Shown: positions 51,400-61,459 of the stretch, piece after piece
How positions within the stretch are numbered: position 1 is the stretch's first letter
Layout: every line of letters starts with the position of its first letter
NCBI GenBank assembly: GCA_963575745.1
Contig: CAUYUJ010013925.1
Coordinates: 349,945-413,944 of the forward strand
Source: Prorocentrum cordatum
Taxonomy: Eukaryota; Sar; Dinophyceae; Prorocentrales; Prorocentraceae
Reading direction: 5' to 3'
DNA length: 64,000 nucleotides
Translations under genes and position numbers: made by a program
Notes under the pieces: generated by a model
What the model saw: only the letters and a program-made list of their open reading frames with translations
Databases searched by the model: none
What the model was told of the DNA's origin: nothing

Positions 51400-52093
51400 C
51401 TAATACCTCACAGAGCCCATTGGGATAGGATTTGAGGTGACAAGTTCTCCAGAGCCCATCGGAGCCAACGCCCCAGACACCCCTCGCCGGCTCCTGGCTT
51501 GGCTGCCAGTAGCTCGGCAAGGTCAGGAGTACGAATAGCTAGCAGGGTGGTGGGTTTTTTTTTGGCAGAGCCACCGAACATACACTGGTGGATATCGTGA
51601 GACATGGCCCCTTCATATCCCCTGAGCCTCTTGAGCTGGGAGAGCTTCCACGAGCTGGGCGCATGAAGGAGCCTGGTAGAGGCAGAAGGGTGCTCGGGTG
51701 CTCGATAATGGCACGAATGCCCCAGATCCAACACTCGTAAGCACAGCGAATGGCTGTTCTTAGCACATGGTTACCCGCTGCAACCTGTTTCTTTTCCCGC
51801 GCGGTCAGATGACCTAGGCCCCAGGGCTGCTCTTCCGATCGCAGCGGGCGTGGAGGACGTCGCCCACCAGGGGCGTCCCGAGGAACAGGAAGAAAGCGAG
51901 CCGTCGACCACGTTTCGCAGGGTGGTCCTGCAAGGACCGCGGCAACCTGTCCTGACCGAATCATGCCGATCCACAAATCAACCGAACTTTGTAAAGACAA
52001 GTCCCCATGCACAGGGTGGTTCACTATATCAATACTGAGGACGTGTATCCGAGAGGCATGGTTGGCGATGATACGTTCAATGTGCCACTGCAC
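51400..52093 (-). pseudogene. LINE fragment 2, methyltransferase-like module
   Basis: The frame 51539-52093 reads VLSIDIVNHPVHGDL (motif I/II-like region) and AAVLAGPPCETWSTARF, which resembles cytosine methyltransferase motif IV with its catalytic Cys. RPLRSEEQPWGL and GIRAIIEHPSTLL follow, the latter at the place of motif VI. After a frame change near 51,670 the frame 51408-51734 gives SHDIHQCMFGG and AKKKPTTLLAIR. The same EHP, QCxxG and KKPT order appears in the LTR element (16.9-17.2 kb). A T9 run (51555-51563) lies here. Methyltransferase capture by dinoflagellate retrotransposons is known; activity is not claimed for this broken copy. Confidence 0.55.
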
Positions 52094-52614
52094 GTCTCGC
52101 TCTCGCCTTACTCCCCAAAGACGTGAAGCACAAACACGTCAGAACGGATCGGGAGAGGGCGACGGGAGCAAGAAAGAAGAAGATAATAAGGGGGAAGGGG
52201 AAGGGGCGCAAGGGATACCCTCACATCCTTCATCTGCGCACGCGTGAAGCTGGCCTTCGGTGCATTGGCGGGGCCTGCCAACTGGATGGGAGGAGACGAG
52301 GCGAAGGTCGGCGATCGACCAGCCGCCCTGTTGTCTGAACATGTTTTCCGAGCCTCCGCCTTGGCAGCTGCGATCTCGTCCTGCGTGTGGGGTATCCCTC
52401 GCGCTGCCCACGACATCCTGCAGGCCGGCGCGTTCCTTAGGTGCTGAGCTAATCTCGCTGGTCCTGCAAAGTCTTTGAGGCACATCCGGCACGTAGAGCC
52501 TACCGCCAGCGACACAGGAGCATCGGCCCCCTGGTGGGATTTCCCATAGTGGGCCCTCACCGCTTGTTCCGAGGTGAATGTAACATCGCACAAGGGACAT
52601 CTTCTCCTGCTTGT
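52094..52614 (-). pseudogene. LINE fragment 2, C2H2 zinc-finger region
   Basis: Frame 52108-52887 is credible from about 52614 on. It has a classical C2H2 finger (CPLCDVTFTSEQAVRAHYGK, then SH), a second Cys/His unit (TCRMCLKDFAGPARLAQHLR, then C), and a low-complexity tail with IQLAGPANAPK. It precedes the methyltransferase-like module on the same strand and probably belongs to the same 5'-truncated LINE. Upstream (toward 52665) the frame is GAG microsatellite read as poly-Glu. The reverse transcriptase part is missing. Confidence 0.6.
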
Positions 52615-52665
52615 CCCCTCCTCCTCCCCCTCCTCCTCCTCCTCATCCTCCTCCTCTCGTGCCTC
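52615..52665. repeat. CTC-rich microsatellite at the LINE fragment 2 junction
   Basis: CTCCTC units with CAT interruptions directly adjoin the zinc-finger fragment. Confidence 0.85.
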
Positions 52666-52804
52666 TCCTCCAGCTCGCCCCCTCCCCCCCTTGGCCCAGG
52701 GGGATCTCCAGCCTGGCGGCCTGCGAATCCCAACGGACGTCCCCAGAAGTCTCCTGAGGCGCCACGGCAGGCTCCGGGAGGCCCCGAGAGGTCTCGATAC
52801 CCAG

Positions 52805-52972
52805 GGACACACGCACACATTAATACACACAAATCCAAGGATTCCCTGCCTATTTCCGTATTTGTTGTGTTTTCCTCTTCCCCCCACTTCCCATCTCTAC
52901 CCACATCGTCTGGAGAGAATCGACGATGAATGGTGTCGGTGTGTGTGTGTGTGTGTGTGTTTTCTCCCTCCT
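52805..52972 (+). repeat. Dispersed repeat, copy 2 (TATTTTC/TGTGTG type)
   Basis: Shares order and wording with 1738-1890 ('aatacacacaaa', 'cttcccat', 'tctggagagaatcgacgat', then a GT tract and 'ctccctcctga'). Confidence 0.6.
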
Positions 52973-53015
52973 GACATCTGCCTCCTCCTCCTCTTCCCCT
53001 CCCCTCGTCCTGCCT

Positions 53016-53601
53016 TAGATCGGGCATATCCCCCTGCAGGCAGATTTTGGACGAAAAATAATGAAGAGCCAAAACATACTCAGACATGCTCCAGAAATAC
53101 TCCACAACTCGTCCCCAGACTATTTCTTGACTGTCTTTGAATTTCCTCCTGTATCGGCGGTGGACAAACCTCCCTTTCGTAAACCTCCCTCTCGTGCAAA
53201 CGGCCTGGGACCGAAACCAACGAACCTGGACCCGCAAAAATGACGGCCGCGACGCCCTCTCGCGAACCGAAAACGGCCAGTTCGCTAATCGGCGTGTCTA
53301 CAGGCCTCCGAGATGGGGTCGGAGTAGATGGGGTCTGAGGATCGCGCCGCATCGCCGATACATCGCCGATGCATCGGCGATGCATCGGCGATGCAGTGGC
53401 AATGCATCGCCGACGTGGGCGATGCATCGCAGACGTCAGCGTGAAGCAAGTCGGGCTCCGCATCGAGCCGCATCGGCGATGCATCGGCGATGCGTCGCGA
53501 TCCTCCGACCCCATCTACTCCGAGCCCATCTGGGAGGCCTAGAGCGTCGGGGTAGGAGGTCTGTCCACCCCCGACCGTAGAGGGACAGGCCCGACTTGAG
53601 T
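53016..53601. mobile_element. Second, rearranged copy of the GTCGGGC-TIR element
   Basis: The left end 'agatcgggcatatccccctg' and the right end 'agagggacaggcccgact' (near 53578-53595) match the termini of 5956-6175. The internal word 'gtccccagactattt' is also shared, in inverted orientation. About 400 bp of other DNA, including a palindromic element (53303-53539), sits inside. Confidence 0.65.
53303..53539. repeat. Palindromic element with ~40-bp arms and GCATCGGCGAT repeats
   Basis: The arm 'ggcctccgagatggggtcgg' through 'agatggggtctgaggatcgc' (53303-53345) is reversed at 53496-53539 with few mismatches. The 150-bp interior is a run of CATCGCCGATG words, themselves self-complementary. Confidence 0.8.
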
Positions 53602-53653
53602 CTTGCCCCCTCCCCCCTGCACGCCCCGGGCTGCGCCGCTGCCCCCCCCCCTT

Positions 53654-53828
53654 GATGGGCCTGCTTTCCACCACCACCACCACCACCACCAGAAGTTGGC
53701 GGGGGAGGGAGGGGGTCCTCCTCCTCCTCCTCCCTCCTCCTCCTCCTCCTCCTCCTCCTCCTCTCCTCCTCCTCCTCCTCCTCCCCCCCATCCAACCTGT
53801 GGCGGTGGTGGTGGAAAGCAGGCCCATC
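53654..53828. repeat. Foldback element around CCT/CCA repeats
   Basis: 'gatgggcctgctttccacca' at 53654 is exactly reversed at the end ('ggtggaaagcaggcccatc', to 53828). CAC, TCC and CTC repeats lie between. Confidence 0.8.
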
Positions 53829-53861
53829 ACCCCGAGCGGACGCTGCGCCGCGGCCGCCGCG

Positions 53862-53904
53862 GCGGCGCCCCCCCCGCGCGGCATGCCGCGAGGGGGGGCG
53901 CCGC
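53862..53904. repeat. GC-rich palindrome
   Basis: GCGGCGCCCCCCC and GGGGGGGCGCCGC flank CGCGGCATGCCGCG. The stem is about 20 bp with an almost uninterrupted centre. Confidence 0.7.
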
Positions 53905-54213
53905 ACTGCGACCACGGGCGGGGGCGCAGTGGGCCCTGCCGCGCGCCGCTTGGGCGTGGCTTAGCAAGAAAGCTTCTCGACCCTAGCAAGAGGAGGAGCA
54001 GGAGGAGGAGGAGGAGCAGGAGGATACGACGCTATAGGGAAATGTCGCGCGGAGCACCGACATACACCTTAAAGCGGGGGGGGCAAGCGGCCTCCCCCCA
54101 GTCATCCAAAGGGACGCTTCCCGCCCACCGAGAGGATCACGGCGAGAAGCGACGGACGACGACGGCGGCGGCGGCGGCGGCGTGGGCGGTCCGGGCTGTA
54201 GTCGCCGTACACC

Positions 54214-54257
54214 AGGCGCGCGCACGCGCGCGCGAGGGGCGCGCGCGCGCGCCTCTC
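54214..54257. repeat. Alternating CG tract
   Basis: Runs of GCGCGCGC on both sides of 'gaggggcg', able to fold back or to adopt Z-DNA. From 53905 to 54392 I see no gene; GAG and GCG repeats dominate. Confidence 0.7.
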
Positions 54258-54392
54258 TCGGACGACGACGACGGACCACCCAGCCACTCCACCAGACAAA
54301 AACTAAACGAGTTTAAAAGGGCACCAGGACCGATCCAGGCGCCACGGCCAGAGTCCAGGAGATTTGGGACGGGCCGAAGAAAAGAAAACAAC

Positions 54393-55935
54393 TCAATGCC
54401 CAAGGAGACGCAGCCAGGAGGTTTCAGCATCGTCAACCCTAAGGGGCCTTGGTTGGGGAATGCGCCGTGAGTTATCACGGCCCTCATCGGCAGGATGGTA
54501 CCTGTCGAGAAACAAACGTCGATTCCGCTGGGCTCTCTCACTCATGACAGGTGGCGGTGAGCAATCCAGCAGAAGGTGACTGGCCACCCCCGAGCTATAA
54601 AACCCGCAACGAATGCATAAGACAATGTGGCCTTCTGAGACCCAACATCTATGACCGCGGGCAGCCTCTGGTGGCACGATACCCCTCAACGGAAGAACCG
54701 AAGCTGGGACAGTAGTCTGCGAAAGCGACGGGCGACCCCTAGGCTGGAGGCGCTGCCGCTTTGAGTGAGGCATATCAGGCACAAAGGCAGGTCCTTCCCT
54801 ATCAGGGAGTCTCAGACGACTCGGACGACTCACGACAAGAGGGCGAGAGTCGGGCGAGGGGGAGGACCGATCAATGGATTGGACCGCCTGTGCCAACTCA
54901 GCCGCATCGACAGTGCGACTCAATACGACAGGGTCGAAGCTCACCCTAGCCCGCACGGAACGTTCTGGCGGCGAGGCAGACCGTCTCCGAGGGAGGTCAT
55001 CACGCAGCAGCCTCTGCCGCGACACACGGCCCACCGAGGGGCTAGGTCCACGGCTGGACGCAGCACGCGCAGGGCAAACCCAATTGGAGAAACGCTGCAC
55101 CGTCTCCTCAGATCGGGCCCCCTTCTTACAAAAAACACACCGCCAAAACTTATCCCGAACCGGCGTAAAAACGTGTTTCAGGTGAGCTTCAGGCGCCCTG
55201 GAAGCTTTGGCTTTAGACCGAACTTTCATCTTCCGAGGGCGCCGAAAAGTGTCCACGCGTCCATGTGACAAATGAGACGCATGAGCCTGCAAAAGCCATG
55301 TGAGCACACCCCTTACAGACCTGAGGGCAATCCTCATGGAGGTGAATGCAGCCTTGTTAGCTGAGTGGAGGTCCCGCCCGCGGCAGGCGGCGAAATCGGC
55401 CCATTTGTTGGACCGTGCCTCCACGGAGTCACCAGACTGGTGACCCCTGACATGCGAAACTTGAATGGCCTCTCCAAGGCCGCCGAGGTCATCAAGCTTT
55501 CTCCAGATGGCCTCCCAGAGGTCAGTATTTGGTCGCCTGGGGCCACAGCAGAAACCAGGGCCCATGTCTAGGCCCTCAACAAGGCCATAAAAATCGGTAT
55601 GCACATGTATGGGTAAAATGCATACAACTAGAACTTGCAAAAAGGCATATAACTCAGACCTGGGTGAACTCTGAATGGGTCCAGGAAGAGCACCGTATAC
55701 AAGAAGCTGGATATCACGCATACTGTACTTCACGAACCCCCATCCCGCTCTCGTAGTCTCAGGCCAGTACCATGCTTTTCTGCACGCACCGTCCGTGTAG
55801 ATGTCCCCCGTGACATTGTCAAGGGACCCGTATTGAATGTGCCAGCGTCCACTATCATCTCGTGGAGGCACTGGCGGAAAACATGACCGAGGTGCCATGC
55901 CTCTTGTCCAGAACCAGGAGCCAGACGAGCGTGGC
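54393..55935 (-). pseudogene. 5'-truncated LINE fragment with RNase H (fragment 3)
   Basis: This is one uninterrupted frame of about 510 codons from the microsatellite border to TGA at 54393. It has an RNase H domain with the acidic residues in IYTDGACRKAW, SSPRSELYAFL, VHTDFYGLVEG and SNKWADFAACRG. A basic linker and zinc-type pairs FWRCVFCKKG and IVLCIRCGFYSSGVASHLLL follow. The layout is the same as fragment 1 (44820-46217), but the sequence is well diverged. No reverse transcriptase precedes it; the frame enters a TCC tract instead. The tail is Arg/Ser/Pro-rich. The frame is intact, so expression from a neighbouring promoter cannot be excluded. Confidence 0.7.
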
Positions 55936-55938
55936 GGA

Positions 55939-56168
55939 AGGAGGAGGAGGAGGAGGAGGAGGAGGAGGAGGGGGAGGAGGGGGAGGAGGAGGAGGAGGAG
56001 GAGGAGGAGGAGGAGGAGAAGGAGGAGGGGGAGGAGGGGGAGGAGGAGGAGGAGGAGGAGGAGGAGGAGGAGGAGGAGGAGGAGGAGGAGCAAGAGGAGG
56101 AGGAGGAGGAGGAGGAGGAGGAGGAGGAGGAGGAGGAGGAGGAGGAGGAGGAAGGGGAGGAGGAGGAG
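55939..56168. repeat. (GGA)n microsatellite, 230 bp
   Basis: Almost uninterrupted GGA/GAG units, between the 3' end of the long LINE and LINE fragment 3. The frames across it are poly-Arg, poly-Gly or poly-Pro/Leu readings. Confidence 0.95.
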
Positions 56169-56257
56169 CTCTTTCGAGCTCTTTCGAGCCGCCACGTCGT
56201 GGCAACCCGCGCGGCGCGGTCTGCGCGCCCGCGCGGGGGCGCCGCTCTCGGCGCCGC

Positions 56258-59200
56258 TCAGGCCGCCGCCGCCGCCGCCGCCGCGGTCCGCGGGCCCGCG
56301 GGCGGCTCCGCAGCCCAGCCCTCTCGCCGCGGGGCGGGGAGGCCACATCTTCTGCCACCAGCTCCTCCTCGCGTGGACCTCGCCCGCCCCGCGGTCCGCT
56401 CTCCCTCGTCCAGCAGCCGGCGCAGCGTGCCCAGCGGCAGCGGCGGGGCGGCGCTTGCCGCGCGGGCCTCTCTGGCCTCTGGCGGCGGGCGCGCCGCGCG
56501 CCGCCTCTCCTCCTCCAGCAGCTCTCGCGAGGCGGCACGGCGTGCGGCCTCAGCTTCGTCACGCTGGTCTGCTGCTGCTGGTGGTGCTGCCGTCGGTGGC
56601 GGCGTCGGAGCTGGTGTGATGGTCGCGTCCAGCAGTCGTCTCACTATCGGCTCCTCGGATCTTCGCCTCTCGCTATCGGATCTCCGTGGTCTCAGCTCTC
56701 CTCCGACTCCGCCGTCGGGCCGCGCGGCTGCTGCCTCGCAGCGCGCTCTCACTCTGGCCGACGCGGCCCGACGAGCCCTGTCCCGCACCGCGGGCCCTCG
56801 GTCTGCTCCTGCAGCTGGGGGGGCGGGCGGGCTGCTGGGCTCCGTAGTCGTCGTAGCTGTCCAGGTCGCCTCCAGCTCGCCCGCAGTGTAGCCTCGGCAC
56901 TTCTCCCGCAAACGGCAGGGTGGCTCTTCCCGTTTATTTCGCCAGGAAACACCACTTGTGCCCCCTGCCGTGTCGACCTCCGTGCTCTGGCTTGTGCTGG
57001 CCTCTGCAGGCTGCTCCTCATACTCCTCGTCCTCGGGGTCGCTCAGCGCGCGGTGCCTGTCGCAGCTGCCCTGCTCTCGCGCCGCTTGTCTCAGCCACCC
57101 CTGTAGTCTGTAGTGTCCGCTGTCGCATGCCGTGTGACCGCAGCACGGCTCCTGCAGCTTCTTGGCGATCAGCTCGGTGGTGGCGCCTCCGCAGTTCTCG
57201 CAGAACCACCTGTTGTGCCTCCACAGCCGCCTCAGCTTGTGCGCGGGGTGCGACTCGATGCCGAACTTGGTGACCGTGATCGCTGTCTCGGGCGGTGGTC
57301 CACTGCACTCCTGCGTCAGCCAGCTGTGGATGTTCTGCGCCGTCGTGGTACTGGAAACTGACTGCCAGCAGGTTATGCACGTCCATCCTGTGCCTCGACG
57401 ATCTCGTGCCAGGACGTGCTGCGTGAGTGGCCGCCTCGAGTGGTTGTCCCCCAGCAGGTCCTTCTTGCGCACGGTGTCCTGCCGTCGCTTCTTAGCCTGA
57501 GCGCGGCGGGCCTCTCTCATCTCCTTCTCGTCTGGCGGCCTTCTGGTGATGACGTCCTTGGTGGTTGCAGCGATCCTGAGCCTCACCAGGTGCGCCGTCG
57601 CTCTCACCCACTCGTAGCAGCTCATCTCGGTGTCGCTGATCGCGTGGGTCTTGGCGCCTGCTTCTGCGTACTGGTCGGCGGCCTGGTTGCCTGCCCAGAT
57701 GCGCCTCGTGATGCCATTCGCGATGGCCTCCTGCTCGGTCATGTGGCTGTTGAGGTGGTGCACGCTGATGTCGTTGCGGTCGCCTCCTCTCGCACGGATC
57801 GCCTCGCCCAGCTGGTGCCACAAGTCGCCGTTCGTGCAGCCGAGCCCTGTGGTCTCCTCACGTCTCGCCGCCCAGCCCAGGCAGGTGACCTCGCTGTCGG
57901 TCCAGAAGCTGGCCTTGCCCTCCGTGGCGTTGACGAAGCTGATCAGGCTGAAGAGCTCCGCCCTGTTGTTGGTTTGCCTCGGTCCTGGCAGTGGGCCGAA
58001 TCTGGCGCCCGCGATCTCGACGGTGTCGTCGCCTTCTTTCAGCAGCACCCAGCCCCAGCCGCAGCGGCAGTACCTCTCGTCTGCGCTGTACTCGCCACCT
58101 GAGCCGTCGCCGCATCCCGTGATCTCGCCGCCGTCGCTGGCAGAGAGCCTGTTGTTGGTGATGCAGGCGCCCACGGTGTGCTCGACGTGCTGGGTGTCGC
58201 ACTTGGGCGGCGTGGACCACTTCTTGGGCGTGATGCCTCTGAGCCAGAATGCGGGGTTCTCCTTGGCTCCCTCTATGGCCCTGCGTGTCAGGCCCTCTGT
58301 CTTGCGGATGGCCTCGCAGTCGGCCCTGGCCGCACAGTGGCCCCAGATCCTGTGTACATCATCTTCTGGTCTGCCGCACTCGCACATGACCTCCTCGCCG
58401 CCGAAGGTCTCGTGCTTGCGCCGCCTCGTCCAGGTGCCTGCACACGCTGCCGTGAGGAGCGCGCCGTACGTGCCGTGGTGCTCCTTCTTGGCGAGCTGGT
58501 TGAGGTGCTTCTTGAGGTCTGTCACATCCGCACCAAATTGAAGCCCTCCGCCGTTGTGGTGCTGTGATGCCGTCTCCCACAGCTGGTCTTGGATATCCTG
58601 CAGGAGCGCGTCCACGATCTCTGTGTAGTCGCCGCCCTGCTCGTCGGTGTTGAACCTCCAGTAGTCACCTTGCCTGTCGATCCAGACATCTGGCCCCCTG
58701 GAGTCCCAGCCTACCTCCCACAGTAGGAGGATCAGGCTGGCCAGCGGCCCCTTGCGCGCCTGCCACCTCTTCTCTGCCCTGATCTTGCGGAGGTGGAAGT
58801 AGATCTTCGGCCAGGCAAGCTTGACCTGCGCTCTGATGTCGGGGCTGCGGGCCCAGACCTCGAACCACGTCTTCAGCTGCGCCTTCACCGCTGTTGTTGC
58901 GGGGTCTGCACCCTCCAGCGCCAGGAACGTGGTGAGGCAGCGGCCTGGCCACGGTCTCCTCAGAGCCTGTGCATACCTCCTCCTCGCCTTCTGCCGCGCC
59001 CAGGGTGCCATGCCGTGCACCGTCGCGCCGTACATGTAGGAGGCCACCGCTCCTTGGTGCAGGATGCCTCTCCTCCGCCGCAGCTTGAGCCTCTTGAGCT
59101 TCTTGCCCACGTGGCTGCAGCGCGTGAAGGCTTGCTTCGTCCTCTTTCTGTGGGTGTCCCTCTTCAGCGTGCCTCTTGCGCCTCTGTCAATTCCCAGGTC

Positions 59201-61459
59201 GCGGCCCTCCGTGACGGCCTGGACGGGTAGGTCCACCTTGTGCAGCGCCTTCTGTACCCTCTTGGTGGTGCGGTAGTTGGTGGTGAAGATGACGGTCTTG
59301 TCCGCGAGCGAGAGTCCCTGCGCACGTAGGCCGTCGCGAAGCCCCACCGTGACCGCCGTCAGTTCCTGCTCGACTGCCTCAGCGCTGCCCAGGATGCGGA
59401 TGCTGATGTCGTCGAACCAGGCCCTCGGCAGCGGCTTGGGCAACGCCTGCGAGTTCTCCAGCATCCTGCCAATGACGGAGTAGACCACCGCCTTGGCTAG
59501 GTTGTTGGAGTGCCTCGAGCCTGCCAGCAACGACCTGTCAGCCCAGGTAGGTGTCGAGAAGGCGCCTTTCCACCGCAGCACCCTCGTGGCTGAGTGCTGC
59601 AGCAGCATCATGGTCAGCAGGCGGGGGTGGAAGTCCATCCTCAGGCCCGCCTCGATCACGCAGTCGAGCTGGAGGCTGTCGTAGAACTTCTCGATGTCCG
59701 CGAGCAGGTTGCCGTGGAATAGCTGGAGCGCGTCGCAGCACTCGTCGCTGATGACTCTCCTCATCGCCTCGCGCAGGCAGCTGTTGCCCGCCACGGCGGC
59801 GTCCCACTCTCTCTCTTGCTGCTTCGCCCAGCGCCTCACCGCGGGCCTGTGGAGCAACTCCCAGCAGCGCACCATCTGCGGCAGGAGGGCGAGGGCCCTG
59901 TCGCCCTTGACTGGCTTGGGCGTGAGCATCACGATCTCGCACAGCAGCTGCCACGGCCACGCGAGCGCCTGCTCGCATGAATTGAAGAACTCGACGATCC
60001 TCTGGCGGCCTTCGGGCGGCAGCCTGCGGATGTCCGAGCACACCAGCATGTCAATGCCCTTGCCCTTGTCGGGCTCTCCTCTGAGGGCCTCGTCCAGGTC
60101 CTCGAGCGTCCATTCTGGGGCCGCTTCTGCACGTGCGCGCTCCCGTAGTTGCCGTAGGACTTCGGTGTGCTGCTCGTGCTTGAGTCGGTCGCACTTCCAG
60201 ATGTTCTGGAATGCCTTCGCTTTCTCGTCGGCTATCTTGGTGGGGCAGTCTAGCACCCCTTCATGGGTAACGACCTCCTCCTCTCGCCTGGGCGGTGGCT
60301 TCGTGATGCGGTGCAGCACGCCGACGTCCTTCTCGGCCCGCGCCAGCCACTGTGCGAAGGCCCTCGAGTTCTCATGAAGGTCCCTCTTGAGTGCGAGCCG
60401 CTTCTCCTGCTCTGCCTGCTGCGCCATGCCCAGGATTACGTCAGTGTCGACCTTGCTTAAGTCAATCAGCCTCTTTCTCCAGATCTCTCGGTGTAGCTTC
60501 GCCGTGTCCGATGCCTGGTCACTGGTGTTCGGGAGGCCGTCGTAGGCGAGGTGTCTGCCTGCGGCCTCTAAGTGCAGCTGCTGCCTCACGTCCCTGTTCT
60601 TCTTGCGCAGCCTCGCCAGCAAGGACGGGGTGTTCTCGGCTCTGCTCCACCAGTCAGCTCTGCGGTTCGCATACCGCTCTCTCCTCTCGTGCTTCTCTTT
60701 GCCTTTGCGCATGGTGAATGTTCTCGGGTCGCCTCTGCCGCAGTACTTCGCACGATCCTGGGGGTCGATGCGGTACGCCATGCAGTAGAAGTGCTCCATG
60801 GTGTTCATGATGGAGGAGAAGTTCATGCTGAGGTCCCTGGAGGCTTGCGTGGTCGCTTGGTACGCGGCGCACTTGGTGATGTACTCTGGGGCCTCTTTCT
60901 CCACGGGTGCCTCTGCAGCCAGCTCCATCATTTCCCAGAGCTCCCCCATCTCGGTCGTGTCTTCTCCTCTAGATTCGAGCCGTGGCGACGTTGAACCCAC
61001 AGACGGCGGTGCCGTGGTGTGATTTGCGCTCTGACTCCCGTCGATGTCGCTGTTGCTCTGTGGCGACGCTGAGCCCCCCGTCGGCTCGAGGAGCACCGAG
61101 GGGGGTCTTGCATTCTGACGCCCGACGGTGTCAAAGCTGTGGCGTGCGTTCTGACCTCCAGTGCCCACTGTCGGTTCGAGGAGCGCCGATGTGGGACTTG
61201 CGATCTGACGCCGGATGGGGTCGTAGATGCATGCTCCAGAAGTTGCAAAACTATCAGGCGACGGTGAACCCACGTACGGCTCGAGGAGCACCGTCGTGGG
61301 GTTTGATGCGTTCTGACTCACTGGCGGCATGCAGCTCGGCTCCAAGTCCTGGTCGAACTCGTCGCACATCCTGATTGCCTCCGCCTCGTCCTCGGGGCCC
61401 AGGTCGGCGAACACGTCGACCTCATCGTCGTCCATGTGGTGCCTGTACTCCTCTTGCAC
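56258..61459 (-). CDS. LINE ORF2, reverse transcriptase and RNase H part
   Basis: The 1,733-codon frame has an acidic N-terminal region, then a linker typical of LINEs (RKRLIDLSKVDTDVILGM). The reverse transcriptase follows, with LLADIEKFYDSLQLD as motif A and RAWFDDISIRIL (F-D-D) as the catalytic motif near 59415. A Cys/His segment comes next (MCECGRPEDDVHRIWGHC). The RNase H domain has Asp in GCGDGSGGEYS (about 58110), Glu in NNRAELFSLI, Asp in WTDSEVTCLG and Asp in WAGNQAADQYAEAGA. The tail has more Cys pairs (GWTCITCWQ, RWFCENCGG) and ends in Arg/Ala-rich low complexity, stopping at 56258-56260. The frame start is a GTG and only marks the open region; the true reading probably comes from the endonuclease frame. 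The long intact frame suggests a young copy. Confidence 0.85.
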   Translation of the reverse strand: MQEEYRHHMDDDEVDVFADLGPEDEAEAIRMCDEFDQDLEPSCMPPVSQNASNPTTVLLEPYVGSPSPDSFATSGACIYDPIRRQIASPTSALLEPTVGTGGQNARHSFDTVGRQNARPPSVLLEPTGGSASPQSNSDIDGSQSANHTTAPPSVGSTSPRLESRGEDTTEMGELWEMMELAAEAPVEKEAPEYITKCAAYQATTQASRDLSMNFSSIMNTMEHFYCMAYRIDPQDRAKYCGRGDPRTFTMRKGKEKHERRERYANRRADWWSRAENTPSLLARLRKKNRDVRQQLHLEAAGRHLAYDGLPNTSDQASDTAKLHREIWRKRLIDLSKVDTDVILGMAQQAEQEKRLALKRDLHENSRAFAQWLARAEKDVGVLHRITKPPPRREEEVVTHEGVLDCPTKIADEKAKAFQNIWKCDRLKHEQHTEVLRQLRERARAEAAPEWTLEDLDEALRGEPDKGKGIDMLVCSDIRRLPPEGRQRIVEFFNSCEQALAWPWQLLCEIVMLTPKPVKGDRALALLPQMVRCWELLHRPAVRRWAKQQEREWDAAVAGNSCLREAMRRVISDECCDALQLFHGNLLADIEKFYDSLQLDCVIEAGLRMDFHPRLLTMMLLQHSATRVLRWKGAFSTPTWADRSLLAGSRHSNNLAKAVVYSVIGRMLENSQALPKPLPRAWFDDISIRILGSAEAVEQELTAVTVGLRDGLRAQGLSLADKTVIFTTNYRTTKRVQKALHKVDLPVQAVTEGRDLGIDRGARGTLKRDTHRKRTKQAFTRCSHVGKKLKRLKLRRRRGILHQGAVASYMYGATVHGMAPWARQKARRRYAQALRRPWPGRCLTTFLALEGADPATTAVKAQLKTWFEVWARSPDIRAQVKLAWPKIYFHLRKIRAEKRWQARKGPLASLILLLWEVGWDSRGPDVWIDRQGDYWRFNTDEQGGDYTEIVDALLQDIQDQLWETASQHHNGGGLQFGADVTDLKKHLNQLAKKEHHGTYGALLTAACAGTWTRRRKHETFGGEEVMCECGRPEDDVHRIWGHCAARADCEAIRKTEGLTRRAIEGAKENPAFWLRGITPKKWSTPPKCDTQHVEHTVGACITNNRLSASDGGEITGCGDGSGGEYSADERYCRCGWGWVLLKEGDDTVEIAGARFGPLPGPRQTNNRAELFSLISFVNATEGKASFWTDSEVTCLGWAARREETTGLGCTNGDLWHQLGEAIRARGGDRNDISVHHLNSHMTEQEAIANGITRRIWAGNQAADQYAEAGAKTHAISDTEMSCYEWVRATAHLVRLRIAATTKDVITRRPPDEKEMREARRAQAKKRRQDTVRKKDLLGDNHSRRPLTQHVLARDRRGTGWTCITCWQSVSSTTTAQNIHSWLTQECSGPPPETAITVTKFGIESHPAHKLRRLWRHNRWFCENCGGATTELIAKKLQEPCCGHTACDSGHYRLQGWLRQAAREQGSCDRHRALSDPEDEEYEEQPAEASTSQSTEVDTAGGTSGVSWRNKREEPPCRLREKCRGYTAGELEATWTATTTTEPSSPPAPPAAGADRGPAVRDRARRAASARVRARCEAAAARPDGGVGGELRPRRSDSERRRSEEPIVRRLLDATITPAPTPPPTAAPPAAADQRDEAEAARRAASRELLEEERRRAARPPPEAREARAASAAPPLPLGTLRRLLDEGERTAGRARSTRGGAGGRRCGLPAPRREGWAAEPPAGPRTAAAAAAAA

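Noticed and set aside
52108-52887. Complete 259-codon zinc-finger protein
   Set aside because: The N-terminal part is microsatellite and dispersed repeat; only the part below about 52614 carries credible finger motifs.
55837-57106. Plus-strand poly-Gly/poly-Arg frames
   Set aside because: Translation of the GGA tract and of the antisense of the LINE tail.
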